This document shows positions 16,601 to 25,133 of a stretch of DNA of 50,865 bases, one piece after another. Source of the DNA: Clostridia bacterium (GTDB lineage Bacteria > Bacillota > Clostridia > Christensenellales > Aristaeellaceae). Position numbers and translations under genes: made by a program. The stretch lies in NCBI GenBank assembly GCA_017524725.1, contig JAFXUZ010000060.1, forward strand, positions 1-50,865, written 5' to 3'. The notes beneath the pieces are model-generated. The model made no database searches. It was not told the origin of the DNA and was given only the letters and a program-made list of their open reading frames with translations. How positions within the stretch are numbered: the stretch's first letter is position 1; every line of letters starts with the position of its first letter.

Positions 16601-19600
16601 TCATTCGGAGAAGCAGACGTACATCACATTGGCGCCGTCGCCGCGGGTCGCCGTATCCTGGGGACGGAGGTTCCCGTCGGCGTCCGGAGCGATCAGCTCG
16701 TAATCCAGGCAGAGGGCCGCATAGGGCGCGCAGTCCTCGGTGAATGCCGCCACGTCAGCGTACTGGGAAATGTCGGTCTGGGGCTCCATGGGGATGCCGA
16801 AGGCCACGGTCAGCAGATTGCCGGTGTACACGCACATCTCCTCGCGGGTCATGGTGCTGTCCAGGGGCTTGTCGGCCGGCAGGATGCCGTAGCCCGACAG
16901 GAACGCCACCGCGTCGGCCTGCGCGTCGGCGCTGCCGCCAAGGGCGGCGTAGATCGCGCCGGCAAACTCGCCGAAGGTCATTTCGTTGTCCACGCCGAAG
17001 GCGCTTTCGCTGCTGGGCGCCATCAGGTAGTTTTCAAAGGCGAAACGCACCGCGTCGTAATACGGATGATCCTCGGGCAGGTCCTCGAAGGCCACCTGGG
17101 AGGCGTCCACGGAACCGAAGGGATTGGAAATGTTCTGGAAGATCCCCGCCTCGGCGTTGATGGCGCCGGCGCTGCCGGCGGTAACGATGCCGCCGTTTTC
17201 ACAAAGCATCCTGAAGCGCTCCGCGTAGGAGGCCACGGTATCGGACTTGACGGCCTTCACCTGGCGCATGTACTCCAGTTTGTCCTGCACCGTTTCGCAG
17301 TTCACGATGTCGGTCATGGCGCTGTAAGCGCCGCTCAGCTCGCCGGCGGAAGAGGTATAGCTGGAATATGCGGAAAGGATATAGCCGTCCAGGGTGTCCT
17401 GGTCCACGGAGATCGTCTCCAGGAAATCGCCGATGCCGCCGTAGATCTCATATGTCTTGCCCACGTTGGGGTCGGCGTAGGAGTACACCAGGAGGCCGTC
17501 GTCCAGCGCCACCGCGTAGGTGCCGTAGCAGCCGTACTGGTCCCTGAGATTGGGCAGCAGGTAAGCGTCGGTCACCAGGGTGTCGATGACTTCCATGTCG
17601 GCAGTGTATTCCTCCATGCCGATCTCCTGCCAGGAGGCGGTAAGCACGTTGAAATTGTTGCCGGTGTCCATGATGATGGCTTCGGCCCCGGTCACGGTGC
17701 CCAGGTCATAGGTCTGGGCCTCGGCCTGCCCGTCCTCCAGGCCGGCAAGGAACTTATCGGCCGCGGCGCTGTGGGCCGCCATGCCCTCAGCGCTTCCGCA
17801 GTAGCCGCTGACGGCGCCGGAATAGTGGTGCAGCTGCACCGCGATGTCGGCGAGCCTGGCAGCGGCGCTGTCCGGGTCAGTTTCCATCAGCTGTTCAACC
17901 TCGCACAGGAACTGGTAGTAGGGAAGCATCTGGGTATAGCTCACATACGCCATGGAGTCGGAGAAGCGGCTGACCGCGGTGTAATAGGCGACGTCGATGG
18001 GAGACCCGTTCAGGCTGTTCTTCAGGGCGGTCCTCATGGCCTTCACACGGTCCAGCACCTGGTCCATATGGCTGAAGTCGGTGTGGAACAGCACTTCGTC
18101 CAGGAGCTCGTAGGCCTTGTCCATCTCATCGTTGAGGGCAAAGAAGTTGATCCTCATGTACGGATGCCCGTTGACCCCATCGGGAGTGTAATAGGCGGTA
18201 TTGGAGGAATAGTTGTACAGGTACCGGGTGAAGGCCGCCGCCAGGGAGGTGCGGTCATAGTGCTCGGTGTCCACGTTGCCAAGCAGCTGGACATACAGGC
18301 GGTACCACAGCAGGTCTTCCTGGGGGATGCCCGCGGCGTCAAGCAGCAGGTAGCCCACGCCCAGGCCTTCGGAGGAAGCCTCGGCCCAGAGACGGCGGAC
18401 GCCTTTTTCGTCAGTGGTGTCGGTGATGTTATATTCGCGCACTTCCTCGGGCAGGGTGTCCACGCTGACGGCCCGCAGGCTGCGCAGCGCGGCCTGGAAG
18501 CCTTCGCTGTCGCTCTCGCCCATGTCGGCGCGGGCGGCGGTGGCGTCAACGATGGCCTGCAGCTCTTCCTCGGTCATCCCGGCCTTGATGGCGGCCAGCT
18601 TCTCTTTGGTCTCGGCGTCCTGTTTTTCCTTGCCGCCGGCCTCGGGGCTGGTGACGACCGTCACGGCCACCGTGTCCTCACCGAGGAAAAGATCCCTGAC
18701 CGTTTCGGCGAAGGGGCCGGCGTTGTAGCTTTCGAACTTTTCACGGGTGTAGACCCGCTCGGTGAACTGATAGGGATCGTTGGTCAGGAAGAAGTCGTAA
18801 TAGATCGAGAACATGAGGTCCTGGCCGATGGTGGCGCTTTCGGTGGCAAGCAGCTCGTTCATCTGCTCGGTGTGGGCCACGGTATCGATCAGGCTGTCGG
18901 TGAAGGGGTTCCCGGCGATCTGTGCAAAGACCTCGGCCATGATCTCGTTCAGGACTTTTTCGTCGCCGGGATCCACGTTGGAGGCGTCCAGTTCCAGGGC
19001 GTATCCGGTCCCGCCGGTGGACACGTACACCGAAACGTCCGCGTTGGGCAGCTTTTCACGCAGCTTTTCGGCCATGGGGCTGGCGGGAGACATCAGGACC
19101 GTGGTCAGAAGGTCCAGCACGTCCATCTGCTCCGCGGTGGCCTTTTCCAGCGGCCACACGATGGATATCAGGGAGCCGCCTTTGGTATCGGTATCGGCAG
19201 GCGCGGGGAAGGAAAAATAGAAGGTGCCGCTTTCCGCCGCAGCCGTGCCCTTGTCCGTGAAATCGAATTCGGCGCGCTCATAGGCGGAGAAATAGCCGTT
19301 CAGCAGGGAAAGGAACTTGCCGGGCTCCTCGATGTTGCCGTAGAGGAGGGTGACGGAATTGGAGGGATGGTAATACCGGTCGTGGAAATCCCTGATGCTC
19401 TCCCAGGTCATGTCCGGGATATACACGGGATTGCCGCCGGTGGTGTTGCCCTGCAGGCTTCCGGGGTAGCTTGTCCGGACCCGGTTCTGGTTATGGGCAT
19501 GGTTGATCTTGTAGGAGGAGGTCATCTCGCTGTACACGGTGCCCTCGTACCTGAGCTCGCCGTCCATGCTGTCCAGGGCATAGCGCCAGGCTTCCTCTTC

Positions 19601-20107
19601 GAAAAGGGCCTTGTCTTCGGTCACCATCGGGTTGAACACGCTGTCGACGTAAAAGTCGGTGGTAGCCAGAAGCTGTTCCTCGCTCATCGAGGAATGGGGA
19701 TAGCAGGTAAAGCCCAGGGAGTAGGTCGAAGCGTTCATATAGGTGTTGTAGCTCTGGTTGTCCAGGGCGAAGAACATGGTCGCGTAGGGATACTTCTTTG
19801 AGCCGTCCAGGGTGGAATGCTCGAACACATGGGGCGTTCCGGTGTCATCCTCGGCGGGGGTGCGGAAACCGATGGTAAACAGCCGGTTGTTGTCCTCGTT
19901 CTTGATGAAGAGGACCTGCGCGCCGGTTTGGTCGTGAACGAACGTGTACACGTCCGCGCCGATCAGATCGTAGGCGTCCACACGGGTCACGGTAAAGCCG
20001 GACTCGGTGTCTCCGACGGCGTACGCGCCCGTTTCCTCCGCCAGGGCGGCGGGCAGGCAGGACGCGGCCATGGCCACGGACAGGGTCAGCGACAGCATTT
20101 TTTTCAT
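16601..20107 (-). CDS. secreted M16C zinc metalloprotease with C-terminal SLH domains
   Basis: A 1168-residue exported member of the M16C (presequence protease/pitrilysin) family. The start at MKKMLSLTLS has AAAGGAG 8 bases upstream and begins a signal peptide ending near ALA|EE. The inverted zinc motif HxxEH is His93-Val-Phe-Glu96-His97, in the context TPHVFEHSTLDGSKKYP. A later EEAWRYAL and YEGTVYSEM segment fits the third ligand region. The two clamshell halves fill about 40-1020. The last 130 residues contain two S-layer homology motifs (DNEMTFGEFAGAIYAALGG; TMTREEMCVYTGNLL), which normally bind pyruvylated wall polymers. The protease is therefore probably held at the cell surface and degrades small unfolded peptides. 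M16C enzymes are mostly known as intracellular or organellar, so the SLH fusion stands out. It has its own promoter at 20156-20184. Confidence 0.9.
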   Translation of the reverse strand: MKKMLSLTLSVAMAASCLPAALAEETGAYAVGDTESGFTVTRVDAYDLIGADVYTFVHDQTGAQVLFIKNEDNNRLFTIGFRTPAEDDTGTPHVFEHSTLDGSKKYPYATMFFALDNQSYNTYMNASTYSLGFTCYPHSSMSEEQLLATTDFYVDSVFNPMVTEDKALFEEEAWRYALDSMDGELRYEGTVYSEMTSSYKINHAHNQNRVRTSYPGSLQGNTTGGNPVYIPDMTWESIRDFHDRYYHPSNSVTLLYGNIEEPGKFLSLLNGYFSAYERAEFDFTDKGTAAAESGTFYFSFPAPADTDTKGGSLISIVWPLEKATAEQMDVLDLLTTVLMSPASPMAEKLREKLPNADVSVYVSTGGTGYALELDASNVDPGDEKVLNEIMAEVFAQIAGNPFTDSLIDTVAHTEQMNELLATESATIGQDLMFSIYYDFFLTNDPYQFTERVYTREKFESYNAGPFAETVRDLFLGEDTVAVTVVTSPEAGGKEKQDAETKEKLAAIKAGMTEEELQAIVDATAARADMGESDSEGFQAALRSLRAVSVDTLPEEVREYNITDTTDEKGVRRLWAEASSEGLGVGYLLLDAAGIPQEDLLWYRLYVQLLGNVDTEHYDRTSLAAAFTRYLYNYSSNTAYYTPDGVNGHPYMRINFFALNDEMDKAYELLDEVLFHTDFSHMDQVLDRVKAMRTALKNSLNGSPIDVAYYTAVSRFSDSMAYVSYTQMLPYYQFLCEVEQLMETDPDSAAARLADIAVQLHHYSGAVSGYCGSAEGMAAHSAAADKFLAGLEDGQAEAQTYDLGTVTGAEAIIMDTGNNFNVLTASWQEIGMEEYTADMEVIDTLVTDAYLLPNLRDQYGCYGTYAVALDDGLLVYSYADPNVGKTYEIYGGIGDFLETISVDQDTLDGYILSAYSSYTSSAGELSGAYSAMTDIVNCETVQDKLEYMRQVKAVKSDTVASYAERFRMLCENGGIVTAGSAGAINAEAGIFQNISNPFGSVDASQVAFEDLPEDHPYYDAVRFAFENYLMAPSSESAFGVDNEMTFGEFAGAIYAALGGSADAQADAVAFLSGYGILPADKPLDSTMTREEMCVYTGNLLTVAFGIPMEPQTDISQYADVAAFTEDCAPYAALCLDYELIAPDADGNLRPQDTATRGDGANVMYVCFSE

Positions 20108-20155
20108 GTCCCGATTCTCCTTTTGACGGTTTTCACCGCACAGAATTTCCCGGCT

Positions 20156-20184
20156 ATTATACCACAAAAGATCATGGTTGAACA
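20156..20184 (-). promoter_or_regulatory. extended -10 promoter of the M16C protease gene
   Basis: On minus a perfect TATAAT (20156-20161) is preceded by TGG, an extended -10. The -35 hexamer TGTTCA 17 bases further is poor. Confidence 0.55.
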
Positions 20185-20237
20185 GATGGTTTTTTCCCGC
20201 CACGTTCATGCGCGCCGCCCCTCACGCCCGGGCGCAC

Positions 20238-20267
20238 TTGCCCTGCGCCGCCTTTTGCTGGTATAAT
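20238..20267 (+). promoter_or_regulatory. promoter of the DJ-1/PfpI gene
   Basis: TTGCCC (20238-20243), 18 bases and TATAAT (20262-20267) with an extended TGG, 48 bases before the ATG. Confidence 0.65.
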
Positions 20268-20314
20268 GTTTTCGTTGACCGCCGCATATCATTTTTTCTT
20301 TGGGAGGCAGAACC

Positions 20315-20893
20315 ATGTCAGAACAAAAAAAAGGCGCCATATTTATGGCCGACGGCTGCGAGGAGATCGAAGCGCTGACCGTGGCGGACCTTTGCTTCCG
20401 CGCCGGGATCCCGCTTAAAAAGATCTCCGTTTCGGACACGCCCCAGGTGACATCCAGCCACGGGATCACCTTCCTGTGCGATTCAGTCATCGATGACGAA
20501 GACCTTGAGGATTACGACATGCTCATCCTGCCGGGCGGCATTCCCGGCACGCTGAACCTGAAGGCCTGTAAAAAGCTGGAGGAAGCCATCCTCGCCCACG
20601 CCGCGAGGGAGGACCGGGCGGTGGCGGCCATCTGCGCCGCGCCCTCCATCCTTAGCGACCTGGGCCTCCTGAAAGGCCGCAAGGCCGCCTGCAATCCCTC
20701 CTGGGAGGAAAAAGTGGCCGCCGGCGGCGCCCAGATCCTCCGGGAGAACGCCGTTACGGACGGGAACATCATCACCTCCCGGGGCATGGGCACATCGATC
20801 TCCTTCGGCCTGGCCATCGCGGCCTGGTTCCTCGGCGGGGAAAAAGCCGCGGAACTGGGGCGGAAGATCGTCTACCGGCCCTGCCTTGAATGA
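20315..20893 (+). CDS. DJ-1/PfpI family protein
   Basis: A 192-residue cytosolic protein with the DJ-1/ThiJ fold. The start at ATG 20315 follows GGGAGG. The nucleophile elbow RAVAAICAAPSIL gives Cys107, and the early acidic pair DGCEEIEA supplies the glutamate (16 or 17) that polarises the cysteine in this family. LILPGGIPG lies between them as usual. YajL/DJ-1 relatives protect against reactive carbonyls and oxidative stress or act as glyoxalases; which applies here cannot be told. It lies 19 bases before a glutaredoxin gene on the same strand, which fits a small thiol/oxidative-stress operon ending at the terminator at 21287. Confidence 0.9.
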   Translation: MSEQKKGAIFMADGCEEIEALTVADLCFRAGIPLKKISVSDTPQVTSSHGITFLCDSVIDDEDLEDYDMLILPGGIPGTLNLKACKKLEEAILAHAAREDRAVAAICAAPSILSDLGLLKGRKAACNPSWEEKVAAGGAQILRENAVTDGNIITSRGMGTSISFGLAIAAWFLGGEKAAELGRKIVYRPCLE

Positions 20894-20912
20894 CGGAAAG
20901 GAGCAAACGAGC

Positions 20913-21224
20913 ATGATCAGGATCTACGGAATGCCCACCTGTCCCTACTGTGATTTTATCCATGAACAGATCGCGGGGCGGGAAGACGAATTTGAATACA
21001 TCAACATCGGCGAACATGTCCGGAACCTGAGCGCCTTTATGCGCCTCAGGGACACGGACCCCGTTTTTGACCGGATGAAGGAGATCGGTGATATCGGCAT
21101 CCCTGCCTTCGTGTTTGAGGACGGGAGGGTGTCCATCGACCCGGCCGACGCGGGGCTGATCGAATACGGTTCGCCGAACGCCTGCTCGGTGGAGGACCAC
21201 AAAAGCGGCCGGAAGGGCTGCTGA
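20913..21224 (+). CDS. glutaredoxin-like protein
   Basis: A 103-residue thioredoxin-fold protein; the start MIRIYGMPTCPYCDF is chosen for the AAAGGAG site upstream. It carries the dithiol CPYC site (Cys10, Cys13) and the cis-proline segment IGIPAFVFEDG typical of glutaredoxins. It would reduce disulfides or mixed disulfides using a low-molecular-weight thiol or a thioredoxin reductase. A short Cys-containing tail (NACSVEDHKSGRKGC) follows the fold and could bind metal or form an extra disulfide. It is co-transcribed with the DJ-1/PfpI gene. Confidence 0.9.
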   Translation: MIRIYGMPTCPYCDFIHEQIAGREDEFEYINIGEHVRNLSAFMRLRDTDPVFDRMKEIGDIGIPAFVFEDGRVSIDPADAGLIEYGSPNACSVEDHKSGRKGC

Positions 21225-21286
21225 CCGCGCCGCTCCCGAGGGGCAAAGTCATCATTCCAAATTGCGGTGTTCCCGCCACCATGCGT

Positions 21287-21328
21287 CAGGGCTCCCGGAC
21301 GGACCACGTTCCGGGAGCCCTGTTTTAT
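21287..21328 (+). terminator. terminator after the glutaredoxin gene
   Basis: CAGGGCTCCCGGA (21287-21299) pairs with CCGGGAGCCCTG (21311-21322), followed by TTTTAT. The stem lies between convergent genes and may also stop transcripts from the minus-strand SH3b gene. Confidence 0.85.
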
Positions 21329-21358
21329 ATTTGCTTTCCGCGGCGGACGTGCCGAAAG

Positions 21359-22510
21359 TCATTTCAGAAAGCGCGTCATCATATACCCCGTCATGCTTCC
21401 CCAACGCACCTGGCACCAGACGTCGCCGGGGATGATCACCGTCACATAGGATCCGTCCCACACCTTTTCCATCACGCCGTAGGACTGTCCGGCGCCCTTG
21501 CGGAGGTTGACGTAGGACCCGGGATTGGTCACCGTCTTCGAAGCCGTTGCCGGTGCGTTGTAAAGGGTGATGTACTTGGTCATCACATAGCCCGTTTTGC
21601 CGCCGCCGTTCACCCTGACCTTGCACCAGCTTTCGCCCTGGAAAAGCAGGTCCAGCCTGGTCCCGGGGCTGAGCACCGCCGCCACGGAGGCCGAGGCGGA
21701 GGGGGTCACCCTCAGGTTCAGCCCGGCGGCGCCCCCCACGACGGCATAAGGTTCGGAAACCGGAACGGGCACGGGAGGAACGGGCACCGGAGGGAACGGG
21801 TCGAGGGAAGTGTCCTCGGTAAGGAAGGAGGAATCCATGAAGCCCGTTTTGCCGTTGACCCGGACCTGCCAGAATACTTTCCCCTTCAGGAGCACCGTAA
21901 CAAGCGTCCCGGTCCCGTAGGTCCCCAGGACCGAAGACGACGTGGAAGGGGCGGAGCGGAGGCGGAGGCTGCCCGCCTTGACCCGGGCCGCGGTCCCGCC
22001 CGGTGTGACGGAGGCCGCCGTGATGAATTCGGAGCGCATATAGCCGTAAACGCCGTTCATCTGCACATAAAACCAGCCGTTCTCCTCAGCCAGGATATGC
22101 ACCGTGGTGCCGCTGGGCACCTGGCCCAGGACCGCGCCGCCGTAACTGGGGTAGGAACGCATGTTCACATAGCTGCCGTTGTTGGAGACCGTCCCGTCCC
22201 CGCCGACGCCTGCGCCGCCGTGGGGTGAATCTGCCATGGCAAGGTAAGTGCCGCTCATATAGCCTCTTACGCCGCTGTCGACCACCCGGCAGTAATACCA
22301 GCCGCCGGCGGCGGAGGAGATCACCTCCACCCAGGAGGACCGGACTGCCGAGCCCAGCCACTGGGACGAGGCCGACGGCTGGCTCCGCACGTTCAGGTAT
22401 CCTGTATTGACGACCACGGCATATTCCCCCGCCGCCAGTGCGGGCGCCGCCGAAAAAGCAAGGCCGATCGCAAGGATCAAAGCCAGAAACAAAGCAGTTC
22501 CTTTTTTCAT
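21359..22510 (-). CDS. secreted protein made of five SH3b repeats
   Basis: A 383-residue protein starting at ATG 22510 after GGGAGGG. The signal peptide ends near PALA|AG. The mature part is five bacterial SH3 (SH3b) repeats of about 60 residues, each with an 'LN(V/M/L)R' strand, a 'W..V' strand and a closing 'GYM...F' strand. They lie near 43-105, 125-185, 195-252, 275-335 and 338-383. A Pro/Val-rich linker (PFPPVPVPPVPVPVSEP) separates the third and fourth. SH3b domains usually bind peptidoglycan stem peptides. No enzymatic domain or anchor is present, so it is probably a wall-binding accessory protein. Confidence 0.88.
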   Translation of the reverse strand: MKKGTALFLALILAIGLAFSAAPALAAGEYAVVVNTGYLNVRSQPSASSQWLGSAVRSSWVEVISSAAGGWYYCRVVDSGVRGYMSGTYLAMADSPHGGAGVGGDGTVSNNGSYVNMRSYPSYGGAVLGQVPSGTTVHILAEENGWFYVQMNGVYGYMRSEFITAASVTPGGTAARVKAGSLRLRSAPSTSSSVLGTYGTGTLVTVLLKGKVFWQVRVNGKTGFMDSSFLTEDTSLDPFPPVPVPPVPVPVSEPYAVVGGAAGLNLRVTPSASASVAAVLSPGTRLDLLFQGESWCKVRVNGGGKTGYVMTKYITLYNAPATASKTVTNPGSYVNLRKGAGQSYGVMEKVWDGSYVTVIIPGDVWCQVRWGSMTGYMMTRFLK

Positions 22511-22532
22511 TTTCCACCCTCCCCTGTCTTCC

Positions 22533-22562
22533 TTTATACAAAAAACGAACACGGACCGTGTT
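22533..22562 (-). promoter_or_regulatory. candidate promoter and operator of the SH3b gene
   Basis: A -10-like TGTATAAA (TATAAA at 22533-22538, minus strand) is preceded by the 15-base palindrome AACACGGACCGTGTT (22548-22562), which covers the place where a -35 box would be. No good -35 is visible. This arrangement suggests control by a DNA-binding regulator. Confidence 0.35.
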
Positions 22563-22597
22563 TTCTTCCCGTTTTTTATCGTTCCCCGCGCCTTTGA

Positions 22598-23713
22598 TCA
22601 GTCGGGCATCAGGTCCACAAGGACGCTGTTCTGCACGTCCATGCCCCGGCGCGTCAATTGAAGGCGCCCGTTACGGTAGATGAGCAGCCCATGGTCCACG
22701 GCCTTCTGCCACCTGCGGCCGAAAACCTCGAAAAGGGTCCGCCCGTGCCTTGAATAAAACTCGCTGTCCGTGATCCCTTCGGTGAGCCTGAGCCCGAGCA
22801 TCACGCTTTCAAACATGGCGTCCTCCTCCCCGATGGCTTCCTCCTGCGGGTTTTCACCCCGGAGGTACGCGCTGAGGGAGGAAGGGTTCTGCCGGCGGAC
22901 GCCGTCCATAAAGCCGGCCGCGGCGCAGCCGATGCCGATATATTCGCCGCGCTTCCATATATCCACGTTGTGCCTGCATTCCCTGCCGGGATAGGCGAAA
23001 TTGCTGATCTCGTACTGCCTCATGCCGCGCCGTGAAGTCTCCGCAAGGCACATATCATACATGTTCCTTTCGGTGTCCTCATCCGGCAGGGTCCACTCCC
23101 CGTCCCGGACACGGCGCGCCATCTCCGTCCCCTCCTCCACGATGAGCCCGTAGCAGCTCAGGTGGGATACGCCCAGGTCCAGGGCCTTTCGGAGGCTTTC
23201 CCCAACGTCGTCCTCGGTCTGCCCCGGAAGGCCCAGCATCAGGTCCAGGTTCAGGTTGTCAAATCCATATCGGCGGAGCATCCTGACCCCCTCGGCCACG
23301 TCCGAAAAGCGGTGGGGGCGGCCCAGCATCCGAAGGAGGCGGTCCTGGGCGCACTGCATGCCCATGGACACCCGGTTCACGCCCCCCTCGCGCATCGCCT
23401 CCAGCATGTCCTTCCGGACGGTCCCGGGATTCATTTCCATGCTGCACTCAGCCCCGGGAGCAAAGGGGAACGCCTCCCTCAGCGCCGCCAATAAGGACCG
23501 GATCATCCTCGCGGGGACCACGGACGGTGTCCCGCCGCCCACATACAGCGTGCGGACCGTCACGTCCCGCCGCGCGCGCAGGCTTATCTCCTCCAGCACG
23601 CGGGCCTCGTAAGGCGCAAAGAACTCCTCCCCTCCGCCCATGGAGGCAAAATCGCAGTAGACGCATTTTTTCAGGCAGAAGGGGATGTGAAGGTAAAGCC
23701 CGATCTCCCTCAC
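22598..23713 (-). CDS. hemW: HemW-like radical SAM heme chaperone
   Basis: A 371-residue radical SAM protein. The start is taken as GTG at 23713, which overlaps the upstream TGA as GTGA. The cluster motif is Cys13-x3-Cys17-x2-Cys20 (CLKKCVYCDF), directly after YLHIPF, as in HemW and HemN relatives. VYVGGGTPS-type (LYVGGGTPSVVPARM) and GLPGQTEDDV segments are SAM-binding landmarks. HemW inserts heme into proteins and is often mis-annotated as oxygen-independent coproporphyrinogen oxidase; the CxxxCxxC site without HemN's extra N-terminal region fits HemW. Length matches (about 375). It is translationally coupled to the DUF5711 gene. Confidence 0.9.
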   Translation of the reverse strand: MREIGLYLHIPFCLKKCVYCDFASMGGGEEFFAPYEARVLEEISLRARRDVTVRTLYVGGGTPSVVPARMIRSLLAALREAFPFAPGAECSMEMNPGTVRKDMLEAMREGGVNRVSMGMQCAQDRLLRMLGRPHRFSDVAEGVRMLRRYGFDNLNLDLMLGLPGQTEDDVGESLRKALDLGVSHLSCYGLIVEEGTEMARRVRDGEWTLPDEDTERNMYDMCLAETSRRGMRQYEISNFAYPGRECRHNVDIWKRGEYIGIGCAAAGFMDGVRRQNPSSLSAYLRGENPQEEAIGEEDAMFESVMLGLRLTEGITDSEFYSRHGRTLFEVFGRRWQKAVDHGLLIYRNGRLQLTRRGMDVQNSVLVDLMPD

Positions 23714-24831
23714 GGCATGGTCACCGCGTAAACGTCGTTGCCGCAGCACAGGAGGGCCGTGCCGTTGTCAAGCATGCCCAGGTACCCCGTCACCTGGCGC
23801 GAAAGCGGCAGGGGCAGCGCCGTAAAATGATTGTCCCGGTAGGAAGCCCGGTAAACCGTATCCCCGGAAAAAGCGTATATCCTGGAATTGTGCAGCGCGG
23901 CGCCCACGCAGCCCGTGGGCAGGGTCATCCTCACGTCGCGGGAACCGCGGACCAGGCGCAGTTCGGTGACGGCCGCGTCCTCCTCCAGCTGGCGGGAAGG
24001 CGCAAACAGCATTTCCGCCATGCCGGACGATTCCGCCCAGTCCGCCAGGCGCCAGCCGTACACCAGCACCGTGGCGTTTTTATCCTGGGTGCACTGGTAA
24101 TCGTAAACCAGCATCTGCCTGGTGGTGACCACATTCAGTTTGCCTCCGGCGTACCTGACCGCGTAGCACAGGCTTTCTCCCAGGGATACCTCGCCCGTGT
24201 TCAGCTGACCGACCCGTATGGTATGCATGGTGGTGGCGGGCACCGTGCCGTAGACGTCCAGGGACGTGACCCACAGGTAATCGCCGGAGCTGAAAAAGCC
24301 GGCGTCCAGGATGATCATGTCCTGGTAGGCCTCGTACTCCTCGTCCACCGTGAGTCCGTCCAGGTCCTTGACGATCAGCGTCGGGCTGGTACCGTCGCCG
24401 ACCACCGCGGCCACATACCTTCTCCCGGCCCTGACAAACTGCACGTTCCCGGCGGCAATGTGGTCGTTGTAGGTAGACCGGCCGTTGGCGTCAAAAATAA
24501 ACAGCTGGTTGTCCACCCACGCGGCCAATGTTCCGCCCTCGCAGCTGAAGCCGGCGTTGGAGCCCAGGGTGAAGGACCATTTTTCGGTGCCGTTCGCGTT
24601 CAGGCAGAAGAGCGTGGTCCCGTCGTAATACAGGATCGAATTGCCGAAGGGCGTCACTTTCTGGGTGGAAGTGCACCTCAGGTGCACCGCTTTCATCGAC
24701 GTGGAAGGATTGATGACGCCCAGGAAGGTCAGCGCGAATGCTCCCACCACGATCAGGATCGCGGCGATCACCGCGATCCCCAGGATCTTCCGCTGCCGTT
24801 CCTCGGGCTTCGGCCCAAAATCCATCATCAT
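23710..24831 (-). CDS. DUF5711 family membrane-anchored beta-propeller-like protein
   Basis: A 373-residue protein with a short cytoplasmic N-terminus (MMMDFGPKPEERQRK), one transmembrane helix (about 16-39, ILGIAVIAAILIVVGAFALTF) and a large extracytoplasmic part. The repeating 'LYYDGTTLFCLNANG' and 'LFIFDANG' strands suggest PQQ-like beta-propeller blades. It matches what I know of DUF5711, a Clostridia family of unknown role. Three consecutive Met codons leave the start uncertain by two residues. Its TGA overlaps the GTG of hemW, so both are made together, though no functional link is known. Confidence 0.8.
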   Translation of the reverse strand: MMMDFGPKPEERQRKILGIAVIAAILIVVGAFALTFLGVINPSTSMKAVHLRCTSTQKVTPFGNSILYYDGTTLFCLNANGTEKWSFTLGSNAGFSCEGGTLAAWVDNQLFIFDANGRSTYNDHIAAGNVQFVRAGRRYVAAVVGDGTSPTLIVKDLDGLTVDEEYEAYQDMIILDAGFFSSGDYLWVTSLDVYGTVPATTMHTIRVGQLNTGEVSLGESLCYAVRYAGGKLNVVTTRQMLVYDYQCTQDKNATVLVYGWRLADWAESSGMAEMLFAPSRQLEEDAAVTELRLVRGSRDVRMTLPTGCVGAALHNSRIYAFSGDTVYRASYRDNHFTALPLPLSRQVTGYLGMLDNGTALLCCGNDVYAVTMP

Positions 24832-25133
24832 ATGTCCGTATCTCCGTTATTTCCGAAAGGGTCCGAGCCGGGCCCAATGATCCCCGGTCCGGTCAGGCAT
24901 AAATGCCCATTAAAAGAATGCCACACCCTCTCCCCGATGTCAAGGCGGTAATATATGACCGTCCGGAAGGAAAACGGGGAAACGCGTCGAATTATAATGA
25001 TTTGCGCGTCTTTTTGGACTGCCTGATCCCGCCGGAAGGCGGGCTTTCACGCCGTCCTGAGCACGGGGATCCAGGAAAGTTTTTTCCGGCAGGCGCGGCC
25101 GGGTCCCGCTTTTTTTGCATTCGGAGGATTGTT
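24832..25133. other. divergent promoter region between DUF5711 and SNF2 genes
   Basis: No gene is seen. On minus, a perfect TTGACA (24938-24943) with 17-base spacing to an extended TGG-CATTCT (24915-24920) could drive the DUF5711-hemW pair. On plus, a perfect TATAAT (24993-24998) lacks a -35 but could start the helicase transcript with a leader of about 130 bases. The leader contains a CCCGCC-GGAA-GGCGGG hairpin followed by CTTTC (25028-25048), which could act as a weak attenuator. Confidence 0.45.

Noticed and set aside
16592..19801. A 1069-codon frame on plus opposite the M16C protease.
   Set aside because: The composition is the mirror of the protease codons, and the protease has a signal peptide, zinc motif, ribosome binding site and promoter.
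25028..25048. Terminator ending the DUF5711 or another transcript.
   Set aside because: The stem lies in the leader of the helicase gene on plus with no gene ending there. It was kept only as a possible weak attenuator.
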